Source of the DNA: JBHHUI01 sp965248775
GTDB taxonomy: Bacteria > Chloroflexota > Anaerolineae > Anaerolineales > JBHHUI01
Direction: 5' to 3'
Length of the DNA stretch: 64,000 bases
Assembly: GCA_965248775.1 (NCBI GenBank)
Contig: OZ252150.1
Coordinates: forward strand, 2,294,001 to 2,358,000
The translations under genes and the position numbers were made by a program. How positions within the stretch are numbered: position 1 is the first letter of the stretch; each line of letters opens with the position of its first letter. Under the pieces are notes generated by a model. That model had not been told where the DNA came from, did not search any database, and was given only the letters and a program-made list of their open reading frames with translations. This document shows, one piece after another, positions 15,255 through 23,768 of this stretch.

Positions 15255-18200
15255 TCAGGCTCGTATTAGAGAGACCTGCAGCGTCTCGGTCCCGAGCGAA
15301 AGTTCTTCGACATTTTCGCCCACAAACGATTCTGTTGATTCCAAAGACAGCGCAAGCGTCTCGCCCATAATGTATTCGCGGTGAGCTTGCATTGCCTGTG
15401 CTGCTACTCCACTCGCCTGATACGTGACATTGATACGGTCGGAGATGTCTAAGCCGCTCGACTTCCGCAACTCCTGCATGCGCCGCACAATCTCGCGGGC
15501 GAGACCTTCGCGCACGAGCTCCGGCGTCAGTTCTGTGACCAGAGCCGCAATCAGACCGCCCTCCGATGCGACGGCAAAACCAGCGTGAGCCGTAAGGCGC
15601 ACTTCCACTTCGTCCGGCAACACTTCAACTGTATCGCCGTTGACTGCAACCGAGATTGAACGACCGTTCAGCAACTCGCGGGCCGCAGTAGTCGCATCCA
15701 GATCCGCAAGCGCAGCGCGCACACCGGGAAACTTGCTGCCGTGTTTTTGCCCGAGCTGGCGCGGCAAGGGATGGAGCGCATAGTCGGCTGCCTCGCTGGC
15801 GGAGTCGAGCGGCCGCACTTCCTTCACATTGAGTTCATCCGCAAGCAGGTCGCCATACCTCTCCAGTACTTGGTCATCAGCGGCGCTGCCCAACCAGAAG
15901 GCGGCCACAGCCAGCGGCTGCCGAACTTTTTGCCCGGCGCGCTGCCGGGCGCCATGTCCGAGAGAGGCCAGTTTCTGAACCGTGCGCATCTCCGCATTGA
16001 GTTTGTCATCAATGGAGTCTGGTTTTTGCTCCGGCCAATCTGTCAGGTGGACAGACTCGGCGGCAGCAGGGTCGAGCTTGACAACCAGATTACGATACAA
16101 CGCATCGGCGATGAAAGGCATACTCGGCGCGAGCAACTTGCTCAACGTGACCAGGCATTCATACAGCGTAGCGTAGGCGGCCTGCTTATCGGCATCACTA
16201 CCAGACTTCCAGAAGCGTCGCCGCGAACGACGCACATACCAGTTGGACAGATCGGTAACGAATTGTTCAATGGGCCGCGTAGCGCCGGTCACATCGTAGT
16301 TCTCATAAGCCTCCGTCACATCGCGCACGAGCGCGTGCAGCGCCGAAAGCGCCCAGCGGTCCAGCTCGTTATATTCCGATGTTCCCGAATCTGATGCTGT
16401 GCCAGGCTGCCAGCTATCCAAGTTAGCGTAGGTGACAAAGAAGCTATACGTGTTCCATAGGGTGAGCGTAAAGCTGCGTACCACCTCCCCAACCAGATCG
16501 GCGGAAAAGCGCCGTTCCTGTCCCGGCGGCGATGCCGTATAGAGATACCAGCGGAAGGCATCCGCTCCATGTGCGTCCAGAACCTCCCAGGGATCTACAA
16601 TATTGCCTTTGGACTTGGACATCTTGCGACCTTCGCCGTCCAGAATCAGACCGAGACAAACACAGTTTCGGAACGATACATCCTCAAACAATAGTGTGCT
16701 GATGGCATGCAATGAATAGAACCAGCCACGCGTCTGGTCCACGGCCTCGCAGATATAATCCGCCGGAAATTGCTCCTCGAATTTATCGGCGTTCTCAAAT
16801 GGATAATGCCACTGCGCGAGCGGCATCGCGCCTGAATCGAACCAGACATCGATCAGTTCTGGGATGCGGCGCATGGTTTTGCCTGTCTTGGGATTGGCAA
16901 AGGTGATCTCGTCCACGTAAGGCCGATGCAGATCGAGCGAACTCAGATCGCGCCCAACAAGTTTGGCAAGCTCTGCCACCGAGCCGACCATGAGTATGTC
17001 ACCGTCGTCGTCCACCCAGATTGGTAACGGCGTGCCCCAATAACGCTCACGACCAAGCGCCCAATCGACGTTGTTATCGAGCCAGTTTCCAAAGCGGCCA
17101 TTCTTGATGTGGTTCGGATACCAGTTGATCGTCTGGTTGAGTCCCACAAGCTGGTCGTGATACCTGGTCGTGGCGATGTACCAAGTGTTACGGGCGAAAT
17201 ACAACAGCGGTGTACCGCAACGCCAGCAGAAGGGGTAGGTATGGCTGTAGGTTTCAGCGCGGAAAAGCAGACCGCGATCATCCAGGTCCTGTGTAATATG
17301 TGGGTCCGCGTCCTTCACCCACATCCCACGCCACGGCGTGACTGCATCAATGAAGCGACCTTTGTCATCAACGGTCATCAAGATCGGCAGATTGCGCTCG
17401 CGAGCCACCTCCATGTCTTCCATACCAAAGGCTGGCGCCTGGTGCACGACACCCGTGCCATCGGTGGTTGTGACAAAATCCGCCAGCACAACGTAATGCG
17501 CATCTTCTTCGAAGGGCAGGAAGGTAAAGAGCGGCTGATAGCGTCTGCCTTTCAGTTTCTTGCCAGACTGCTCGGAGATGACTTTATACGGTTCCTCACC
17601 GAATACCTTGGGCAAGAGTTCTTTTGCCAGGATGAGTCGCTCCGTCCCGCCGTCTTGGGACGGGACTTCGCCATTCTCCTCCGTCTCGCGCTCAACCGTT
17701 GCATAGATCACATCCGGGTGGACGCTAACAGCGACATTTGCCGGGAGCGTCCAGGGCGTGGTTGTCCAAACCAATAGCGATGTACCCGCTTCGTCTTTAA
17801 GCGGAAAGCGCACGAAGACAGAAGGATCGAGGGTGTTTTCCTGATAGCCAAGGGCTACTTCGTGATCTGAGAGTGGCGTGCCACATCGCGCGCAATACGG
17901 GACAACTTTGAAGCCCTGATAGATCAGATCTTTGTCCCACATCTGCTTCAGGATCCACCAGACCGATTCTATATATTCGTTTTCGTATGTGACGTAGGCT
18001 GTGTCCATGTCGGCCCAGAATGCGATGCGCTCCGTGAGACGCTCCCAGTCCTGGATGTACTCAAAAGCACTCTGGCGGCACTTTTCGTTGAACTCGGCAA
18101 CGCCGTACGCTTCTATCTGTTCCTTGCCGTTGAAGCCAAGTTGTTTTTCAACTTCGATTTCGACCGGCAGCCCATGTGTGTCCCAACCACCCCGACGCAG

Positions 18201-18437
18201 CGCATAATGACCGCGCATGGTCTTGTAGCGCGGGAAGATATCTTTGAAAATACGCGCGAGTACATGATGGGTGCCGGGCTTGCCATTGGCAGTTGGCGGC
18301 CCTTCGTAGAAGACGTATTTCGGTCCGTCTTTGCGATTCTCCATTGACTTCTGGAAGATATCGTTCTCCTTCCAGAAGCTCTGTACTTTGCCTTCGAGCT
18401 TCTGGATGTCGAGCTTGGAATTTACCGGATCAAACAT
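15255..18437 (-). CDS. ileS: Isoleucyl-tRNA synthetase, eukaryote-like (type 2)
   Basis: The 1060-residue class I synthetase charges tRNA-Ile. The HIGH-type signature is GKPGTHHVLARIF near residue 52, and KMSKS appears in GRKMSKSKGNI near 600. The CP1 editing domain lies between them, with a tRNA-binding C-terminal region that lacks the zinc finger of the short bacterial type. This type 2 form is often mupirocin-insensitive; that is family knowledge and cannot be shown here. It follows alaX by 20 bp, and both lie behind the Ile-specific T-box at 19233-19590, giving control by uncharged tRNA-Ile. Confidence 0.97.
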   Translation of the reverse strand: MFDPVNSKLDIQKLEGKVQSFWKENDIFQKSMENRKDGPKYVFYEGPPTANGKPGTHHVLARIFKDIFPRYKTMRGHYALRRGGWDTHGLPVEIEVEKQLGFNGKEQIEAYGVAEFNEKCRQSAFEYIQDWERLTERIAFWADMDTAYVTYENEYIESVWWILKQMWDKDLIYQGFKVVPYCARCGTPLSDHEVALGYQENTLDPSVFVRFPLKDEAGTSLLVWTTTPWTLPANVAVSVHPDVIYATVERETEENGEVPSQDGGTERLILAKELLPKVFGEEPYKVISEQSGKKLKGRRYQPLFTFLPFEEDAHYVVLADFVTTTDGTGVVHQAPAFGMEDMEVARERNLPILMTVDDKGRFIDAVTPWRGMWVKDADPHITQDLDDRGLLFRAETYSHTYPFCWRCGTPLLYFARNTWYIATTRYHDQLVGLNQTINWYPNHIKNGRFGNWLDNNVDWALGRERYWGTPLPIWVDDDGDILMVGSVAELAKLVGRDLSSLDLHRPYVDEITFANPKTGKTMRRIPELIDVWFDSGAMPLAQWHYPFENADKFEEQFPADYICEAVDQTRGWFYSLHAISTLLFEDVSFRNCVCLGLILDGEGRKMSKSKGNIVDPWEVLDAHGADAFRWYLYTASPPGQERRFSADLVGEVVRSFTLTLWNTYSFFVTYANLDSWQPGTASDSGTSEYNELDRWALSALHALVRDVTEAYENYDVTGATRPIEQFVTDLSNWYVRRSRRRFWKSGSDADKQAAYATLYECLVTLSKLLAPSMPFIADALYRNLVVKLDPAAAESVHLTDWPEQKPDSIDDKLNAEMRTVQKLASLGHGARQRAGQKVRQPLAVAAFWLGSAADDQVLERYGDLLADELNVKEVRPLDSASEAADYALHPLPRQLGQKHGSKFPGVRAALADLDATTAARELLNGRSISVAVNGDTVEVLPDEVEVRLTAHAGFAVASEGGLIAALVTELTPELVREGLAREIVRRMQELRKSSGLDISDRINVTYQASGVAAQAMQAHREYIMGETLALSLESTESFVGENVEELSLGTETLQVSLIRA

Positions 18438-18457
18438 AATAGCCTCTGCTTGCTGGG

Positions 18458-19177
18458 TTACTCTACCGCAACCACAATCCGTTTATTGATCTTGCCTTTA
18501 CTCTTGTAGTCCACTACACGGATGGTGCCCACTTCGAATGTATTGGCCACATGCGTGCCGCCATCGGCCTGCAAATCTAGTCCTTTAATTTCCACTGTTC
18601 GCACCTCCTGAATCCCCTCAGGCAGTAGATTGATCTTCGTCCGAATCAGGTCGGGGATTTGGAAGGCCTCCTCACGCGGGAGAATATTGGCATGCACATT
18701 GCGGGCGGCGGCCACTTCGACGTTGATCTTCTCTTCTATCTCGTCAACTAGTTCCCTTTTCATGCTCTCAAATTCAAAATCCATGCGGGCCTTGAGCGCT
18801 TGCATATTTCCGCCGGTGACGCTGGCTTCATAATCACGCCAGACAACGCCACACAGGATATGCATAGCGGTGTGTGTGCGCATAAGCTTGTAGCGCTGCT
18901 CCCAATCAATTTCTGCTTGGACGCTTTCGCCAACTTGAGGCGGGTTTGATCCATCGGAAAGAACAAGTGTGTGCCAAACCTGCGCGCCGGCCTTCTTCAC
19001 CTTGGTCACCTGCCAGGACTGGTCTCCCGCCTTGAGCAACCCAATGTCATTTGGCTGCCCGCCACCGCCGGGGTAAAACGCGGTACGGCTGAGAGCTACT
19101 CGGTCCTCTTCCACAGCCGTCACTGTGGCATCGAACTCTTTCATATATGCATCCGTCATGTAAAGTAGGTCGGTCAT
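18458..19177 (-). CDS. alaX: AlaX-type aminoacyl-tRNA editing protein
   Basis: The 239-residue product has an N-terminal AlaRS-like beta domain (FYPGGGGQPNDIG) and a C-terminal editing domain. Zinc ligands expected are HTAMH (about residues 101-105) and CxxxH. Here the second motif reads ADGGTHV, with Asp where AlaRS has Cys. The protein should hydrolyse mischarged aminoacyl-tRNA such as Ser-tRNA-Ala. Being first behind an Ile T-box and next to ileS is unexpected for an Ala-specific editor and raises the possibility of a different target. The Asp variant may also occur in other AlaX proteins; I could not check. Confidence 0.85.
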   Translation of the reverse strand: MTDLLYMTDAYMKEFDATVTAVEEDRVALSRTAFYPGGGGQPNDIGLLKAGDQSWQVTKVKKAGAQVWHTLVLSDGSNPPQVGESVQAEIDWEQRYKLMRTHTAMHILCGVVWRDYEASVTGGNMQALKARMDFEFESMKRELVDEIEEKINVEVAAARNVHANILPREEAFQIPDLIRTKINLLPEGIQEVRTVEIKGLDLQADGGTHVANTFEVGTIRVVDYKSKGKINKRIVVAVE

Positions 19178-19232
19178 GTATCAAACTCCCTAACGCAAAG
19201 TCGCCACTACAAATTTCGGGCTTTATGCCCTT

Positions 19233-19590
19233 CGTTAAAAAAATACCCCCGTCCCAATCTAGGGACGAGGGATAAAACCCCGCGGTACCACCCTGCTTGC
19301 CTTCTACCAAAGGCAGAAGACCGCTCGGTCGAGTACGTGCGCTTTGCGTACTCGCGTCCCGGATAACGGCGGACGATTCCGGCTTCCTTACCGACCGGGT
19401 TGAGCCGGTGTTCGGGTTGCAGCTCCGGAGTGATTTTCAGGGCGTTCGCGCATCCTGCTTCCACCACCCCGGATTCGCTATTTCAGCTTCGGGGAAGTTG
19501 ACCTCCCCATTTCCTGATCTTGCGATCAGGCGAAAGCGCGAGTCTGGCCCGTACTCGTCTCCATCAATGCCAGTTCTCTCTTCGATTAGG
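19233..19590 (-). promoter_or_regulatory. T-box riboswitch, Ile specifier, upstream of alaX-ileS
   Basis: On the minus strand a long Stem I with a GGTGG-type apical region precedes GAAAATCACTCCGGAG, giving the specifier ATC (19432-19434, Ile). The hallmark T-box GGGTGGTACCGCGG lies near 19293-19279. A terminator stem (CGTCCC / GGGACG) with a T-run ends at about 19236, 59 bp before alaX. Uncharged tRNA-Ile should stabilise the antiterminator and switch on alaX-ileS and perhaps the genes below. Confidence 0.93.
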
Positions 19591-19627
19591 TCGATTATCG
19601 CATAAACGAAAGGACGGGTCAATGATA

Positions 19628-20782
19628 TTAGGCTCGGGCCTTCTTCCGGGCTCTTTTTGCCTTATTATTGGAAGCGGGCTTCTTTTTGGCGCTGGTTTTT
19701 TTACGTGTTGTTGCTTTCTTCTTGGCATTCGTTCGCGCAGTGGACTTCTTTTTGGCACTGGTTTTCTTGCGAACAGTACGCTTTTTTCGCGCGGATTTGG
19801 ACGCGGCTTTCTTTTTGGCATTGGTTCGCGCAGTGGACTTCTTTTTAGCGCTGGTTTTCTTGTGAACAGTACGCTTTTTTCGCGCAGATTTAGACGCGGC
19901 TTTCTCGACCGTTCCCTCCATGCGCTCATACAGCGAAACCAGGTTGCGGTGATGCAGCGCGGGCGCCAAACCGGTCAGCGCAATTTTGCTCTTGCCCATA
20001 CTCTCGATATCGACAGACTCAAGTTCTTCTACTGGTTTACCCCGACGCAAAACTGAAACGACCTTGCGTCGGATCGCCCTCAGATATTTGATATTCGCTT
20101 TGACTGAACTTGCGACCTCGCCGCGCAGGATTAATTCTCCATGCCCTTGAACAACGTTCTCCAACTCGAGTTTAAGGATCTTCTCGAGCGAGGCGATCAT
20201 TTCATCTACATCCCCATCTGGAACGAACGGGATAGGCATGATGGTATCTGCAGCGAACAGGATACGGTCCCCACGGATAAGAACTGTAATCGAATCAGGG
20301 CTATGTCCGGGGGAATGTGAGAGCGTGAGTATCTTGTTCCCAAGATGCAGATTTAGCTCACCGGTCTCGAAGATGATGTCCGGCAGAACAATCTGCACAT
20401 CATCGAGTTCCGGAGAATCCTCTTTTGCTACGGCCAGACCCGCCCGACCACGAGTGTCCAGTAAATCTCGGCAGCGGGCATGTGCAACGACGTGCGCCTG
20501 CGGGAACAAATATGTGCCGTATGTATGGTCCGCATGGTAGTGCGTGTTGATCACATAGCGCACCGTGCTCCCCAGGCGGCCTTCAATAAAGTCTTTGATT
20601 TTCTTGGTTTCTGTAGGAAACGGCAATGTGTCGATGAGCACAGTGCCAGTCGGAGATATTATCGCTCCGGCTGTGACCTGTGCATACATTGCACTGGTGA
20701 AGATGTATATATCATCTGATACGCGTTCAAACTGGATCAAATCAGGTACCCTTTGTCTAAAATTTAGTGGGGAGAATAGCAC
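19628..20782 (-). CDS. Metallo-beta-lactamase-fold hydrolase with histone-H1-like tail
   Basis: The product has 384 residues. Residues about 10-215 form an MBL domain with THYHADH as the main metal site and further His and Asp ligands (SHSPGHSPDS, ADT, GHGE). The last 90 residues are almost only Lys, Ala, Ser, Thr and Arg in repeated blocks (KKTSAKKKSTARTNAKKKA occurs twice), like histone H1 or bacterial HU tails. The tail should bind DNA or RNA, or polyphosphate. The substrate of the MBL domain is unknown. The repeats are visible at DNA level at 19650-19905. It is encoded downstream of aspS past a terminator. Confidence 0.85.
   Translation of the reverse strand: MLFSPLNFRQRVPDLIQFERVSDDIYIFTSAMYAQVTAGAIISPTGTVLIDTLPFPTETKKIKDFIEGRLGSTVRYVINTHYHADHTYGTYLFPQAHVVAHARCRDLLDTRGRAGLAVAKEDSPELDDVQIVLPDIIFETGELNLHLGNKILTLSHSPGHSPDSITVLIRGDRILFAADTIMPIPFVPDGDVDEMIASLEKILKLELENVVQGHGELILRGEVASSVKANIKYLRAIRRKVVSVLRRGKPVEELESVDIESMGKSKIALTGLAPALHHRNLVSLYERMEGTVEKAASKSARKKRTVHKKTSAKKKSTARTNAKKKAASKSARKKRTVRKKTSAKKKSTARTNAKKKATTRKKTSAKKKPASNNKAKRARKKARA
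19650..19905. repeat. Imperfect tandem repeats coding the Lys/Ala-rich tail
   Basis: Blocks of roughly 90 bp recur (for example TTTTTTCGCGCGGATTTGGA and TTTTTTCGCGCAGATTTAGA), which would let the tail length vary by slippage or recombination. Confidence 0.7.
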
Positions 20783-20810
20783 AAAGGGAGGGTCGGAGTC
20801 AAATTAGTTA

Positions 20811-20841
20811 ACATAAAAGCGGCCGGAGGGGTCCGACCGCT
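20811..20841 (-). terminator. Terminator of the aspS transcript
   Basis: On the minus strand AGCGGTCGGA-CCCC-TCCGGCCGCT (one G-T pair) is followed by TTTTATG. It lies downstream of aspS and the DnaA-box region and just upstream of the MBL gene. Confidence 0.7.
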
Positions 20842-21126
20842 CTATAATGAAGCCCTACTCGTGTCGTGTGACCGCAAGGTTTTGCGCCTGATATATCAGC
20901 GCTGGATACCCCCGCCTCAGATCAGCCTTGGCCTTCGTTACTTCTGCCGTGGTCAACAGCTCGAGCAACAACGCCTATCGCATCACAGATAAGCAATCGG
21001 CACCCCTTCTTTTGGTGTTGGCCCAAAACCGGGGTGCGGCATCACGTGCACAGTAGGGACGCCCGATATATAACATGATTTACAGGTTCTAACAAGGGTA
21101 AAGTGAATTTCTTAAGATACTCTAAA

Positions 21127-21234
21127 TGTGGATAGATTGTGGACTAGCTGTGGAAATCTTAAATGTTCGCGCTGGGTGTCAATCTTTAAGAAGTCTCACC
21201 AGATTCTAACTTCATGTGGATAAGCTGTGGACAA
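21127..21234. other. Cluster of DnaA-box-like sites, 11-bp phased
   Basis: TGTGGATAG (21127), TGTGGACTA (21138), TGTGGAAAT (21149), TGTGGATAA (21215, a perfect box) and TGTGGACAA (21226) all face the same way, and each group is spaced exactly 11 bp. The intervening sequence has TTAAG/TTAAA AT-rich blocks. It is a candidate replication origin or DnaA-titration site in the otherwise gene-free stretch 20842-21256. Confidence 0.55.
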
Positions 21235-21256
21235 AAGTTAAGCCATCCTGCAACTT

Positions 21257-23011
21257 TCACTTCTGGCCTGCAATCAGGAGGTGCAGTTCATCGAGCTGAT
21301 GTTGCTCCACCGGTGAGGGTGCACCTGCCATTAAATCGCTGGCCTGTTGCGATTTTGGGAATGCAATCACTTCCCGGATGTTGGGTTCCCCAGCCAGCAG
21401 CATCACCAACCGGTCAATCCCCGGCGCGATGCCCCCATGCGGTGGGGTGCCAAATTCGAATGCGCGCAGCATATGCCCGAAGCGCTCCTGGGCTACTTCC
21501 GTCGATAGTCCAATCAATGCGAATACTTTCTCCTGCAGCGCACGCTTGTGGATTCTAATCGAGCCACCTGCAACTTCGTAGCCGTTCACTATCATATCGT
21601 ATTGCGTGCCGCGCGCTGCACCGGGGTCGCTATCCAACAGCGCTTCATCTTCCGGCATGGGTGCAGTAAACAGGTGGTGGCTGGGGTCCCAACGCTCTTC
21701 GTCTGCGTCCCAGAACATTAGCGGGAAATCGATCACCCAGCAGAATGCCAGCATATTCGGATCACGTAGTTCCAGGCGGTCGCCGATGAGCACCCGCAAA
21801 CGTGCGAGCACTTCGTTTGCAATTTCAGGTTTGTCTGCCACAAAGAGCAACAGGTCGCCGGGCTCTCCCTCCAACGCAGCGATCAAGGCAGACATCGTCT
21901 CCATATCAACAAACTTGCCAAAGGAAGAGCGTACGTCTCCCTGCTCGGGGACTATCACCCATGCCAAACCTTTCGCCCCCAGCGATTGTGCGATCTCGGT
22001 CAGTTCATCGATCTGTTTACGACTGTAGGAGCCGCAGCCTTTGGCGTTCAGCCCTTTCACAAGGGGCGCTTGCGCAAACACCCGAAATTCAGTGTCGCGC
22101 ACAATGGTGGTCACGTCGTTCAGTTCCAACCCGAAACGAATGTCCGGCCGGTCTGTCCCGAAGCGCTCCATCACTTCGGCATAGGTTAGGCGCGGCCAGG
22201 GGGCTGCGAGCATCTCTTTATCCGTGAGGGCCGCCACCATTTCGGTCATCAGGCCTTCGGTCAGCTCCATCACATCGTCGCGCGTGACGAACGACATCTC
22301 CATATCGAGCTGTGTGAACTCGGGCTGCCGGTCGCCGCGCTGATCTTCGTCCCGGAAGCAACGAGCGATCTGATAATACTTCTCGATACCGGCCACCATC
22401 AACAATTGTTTGAGTTGTTGTGGCGATTGCGGCAGTGCGTAAAAGGTGCCCGGATGAACGCGGCTCGGCACGAGATAATCCCGCGCGCCCTCCGGGGTAG
22501 TCTTGAATAAATAAGGGGTCTCGACATCAATGAAGTCGCGTTCAGACAGATATTGGCGGATGAATTTTGTCACCTCGCTACGCAAAATCAGGTTGCGTTG
22601 CATGCGCTCGCGTCGCAGGTCGAGGTAGCGATATTTCAAGCGCAAGGCCTCGTCCACGTTCGACTCTTTGTTGATGTCGAACGGCGGCGTTTTGGCGGCA
22701 TTCAACACATTTACTTCTGCAGCCAGAACTTCAACTTCGCCAGTCGGGAGTTCGGGGTTCTCCTGCCCCGCCGGACGGCGGCGGACTGTCCCGGTGACCT
22801 GCACAACAAACTCGTTGCGCAATTGTCCTAATACAGCATGGGCAGCCGGTATATCCGGATCGCCAACGATCTGAGTCAATCCCCAGCGGTCGCGTAAGTC
22901 AATAAATGTCAAACCGCCATGATCCCGGCGACGGTTGACCCAGCCTGCCAGCGTGATCGTTTCTCCATCGTGTCCGGTGCGCAATTCGCCACAGTTGTGT
23001 GTTTTGAGCAT
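21257..23011 (-). CDS. aspS: Aspartyl-tRNA synthetase, probably nondiscriminating
   Basis: The 584-residue class IIb synthetase of bacterial type has an N-terminal OB anticodon domain, catalytic motif 2 (YYQIARCFRDEDQRGDRQPE), a GAD insertion and motif 3 (GIAPGIDRLVMLL). Position 31 is His (RRRDHGG), the residue linked to nondiscriminating AspRS that charges both tRNA-Asp and tRNA-Asn; discriminating enzymes such as that of E. coli have Leu. A GAGGGG ribosome site precedes the ATG. A short leader ORF rich in Asn and Asp codons and an attenuator hairpin lie upstream, consistent with sensing both charged tRNAs. Confidence 0.95.
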   Translation of the reverse strand: MLKTHNCGELRTGHDGETITLAGWVNRRRDHGGLTFIDLRDRWGLTQIVGDPDIPAAHAVLGQLRNEFVVQVTGTVRRRPAGQENPELPTGEVEVLAAEVNVLNAAKTPPFDINKESNVDEALRLKYRYLDLRRERMQRNLILRSEVTKFIRQYLSERDFIDVETPYLFKTTPEGARDYLVPSRVHPGTFYALPQSPQQLKQLLMVAGIEKYYQIARCFRDEDQRGDRQPEFTQLDMEMSFVTRDDVMELTEGLMTEMVAALTDKEMLAAPWPRLTYAEVMERFGTDRPDIRFGLELNDVTTIVRDTEFRVFAQAPLVKGLNAKGCGSYSRKQIDELTEIAQSLGAKGLAWVIVPEQGDVRSSFGKFVDMETMSALIAALEGEPGDLLLFVADKPEIANEVLARLRVLIGDRLELRDPNMLAFCWVIDFPLMFWDADEERWDPSHHLFTAPMPEDEALLDSDPGAARGTQYDMIVNGYEVAGGSIRIHKRALQEKVFALIGLSTEVAQERFGHMLRAFEFGTPPHGGIAPGIDRLVMLLAGEPNIREVIAFPKSQQASDLMAGAPSPVEQHQLDELHLLIAGQK

Positions 23012-23028
23012 CTTTTTGCCCCTCGCCC

Positions 23029-23064
23029 CAAAATGAAAACCGCCCGTCTTTGCGTGACGGGCGG
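23029..23064 (-). terminator. Attenuator terminator upstream of aspS
   Basis: A 9-bp perfect stem (CCGCCCGTC 23064-23056 region read on the minus strand against GACGGGCGG 23048-23040) with a 7-base loop is followed by TTTTCATTTT. It lies between the leader peptide and aspS. The sequence AGACGGGCG inside the leader ORF (23127-23119) duplicates its 3' arm and could pair with the 5' arm instead. Confidence 0.85.
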
Positions 23065-23091
23065 CTGATGTTTCGTTCTGCGTGTTGCCGT

Positions 23092-23184
23092 TCAGCAGGC
23101 AATCGGAACGAGACGTTGCGCCCGTCTGGGTGCATCATCAGCATTATTGCCATTATTATTATTGAACGACCGGTTTTTCTTCAT
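23092..23184 (-). CDS. Leader peptide with Asn and Asp codon run, controlling aspS
   Basis: The 30-residue frame MKKNRSFNNNNGNNADDAP then RRAQRLVPIAC ends at TGA 23092-23094. It has seven Asn codons (four consecutive, then two) and two consecutive Asp codons, which is what ribosome-mediated attenuation of a synthetase gene that makes Asn- and Asp-tRNA would require. The codons are AAT and GAT throughout the run. A TATAAT box at 23194-23199 puts the probable transcript start about three bases before the ATG, so the leader may be translated leaderless. Stalling at the Asn codons would leave 23119-23127 free to block the terminator. Confidence 0.8.
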   Translation of the reverse strand: MKKNRSFNNNNGNNADDAPRRAQRLVPIAC

Positions 23185-23193
23185 TGCGATGGG

Positions 23194-23199
23194 ATTATA
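23194..23199 (-). promoter_or_regulatory. -10 box of the aspS leader promoter
   Basis: A perfect TATAAT on the minus strand ends ten bases before the leader-peptide ATG. No good -35 hexamer is visible at 17 bp. Confidence 0.6.
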
Positions 23200-23210
23200 C
23201 CATGCAGGCA

Positions 23211-23729
23211 TCACCACTCGCCCGCGTATCTCGGCGTAAATGGTTGCTGCTGGGCACTCAGATAAGCATAATGCAGTTCGCTCAACTGCCGTAAATGATG
23301 CAGGTCGTGGGCAGCCCAGGCGGACATCATGTCGCCAGCACGAATTGTGCCCCAAGGCGCCTTGCCGACCGCGTCCCAGTTCGGCGTCCCGTCGCTGGCA
23401 AGCTCGCGCAACCAGTCCAACGACTGTTCGCGCTCCGCCAGATAGTTTGCAAGCGATTCTTGCAAATCGCGCTCGTTGTATTTTCGTTCGGTCACCCACC
23501 CGACCGGATCGATGGATGGCCACTTCTCCTGCGGACGATGCAGAATGCAATCCAGCCGAACGCGGAAGTCCTCGCGCTCTTCGTCGTAGAGATGATTAAT
23601 CACTTCCAGGATGGACCACGATTCGGCGTCCGGTTTCCAGCGCGCTTGCTCATCTGAGACATCCGCTGTGAAGCTCTGTACCGACGCAGCGCTATTCTTC
23701 ATTTGCATTACGAGCGTTTCAATCTCCAT
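23211..23729 (-). CDS. DinB-like superfamily protein
   Basis: The 172-residue four-helix-bundle protein has three His positions typical of DinB metal sites (VINHLYDEERE near residue 45, and AAHDLHHLRQLSELHYAYL near the C-terminus). DinB-family members include thiol-dependent transferases; the specific reaction is not predictable here. It lies 39 bp after recR and its end lies just before the aspS leader promoter. A second, different DinB protein is at 41968-42435. Confidence 0.85.
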   Translation of the reverse strand: MEIETLVMQMKNSAASVQSFTADVSDEQARWKPDAESWSILEVINHLYDEEREDFRVRLDCILHRPQEKWPSIDPVGWVTERKYNERDLQESLANYLAEREQSLDWLRELASDGTPNWDAVGKAPWGTIRAGDMMSAWAAHDLHHLRQLSELHYAYLSAQQQPFTPRYAGEW

Positions 23730-23768
23730 CGCGGATTACAGCAGGCTTTCGGATTTGAAGCAGCGCAT

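Noticed and set aside
23185..23550. Protein-coding gene antisense to the DinB gene, reading into the leader peptide
   Set aside because: It is the opposite reading frame of a conserved gene on the same strand region. Only its last 30 codons, downstream of the TATAAT box, have independent support.
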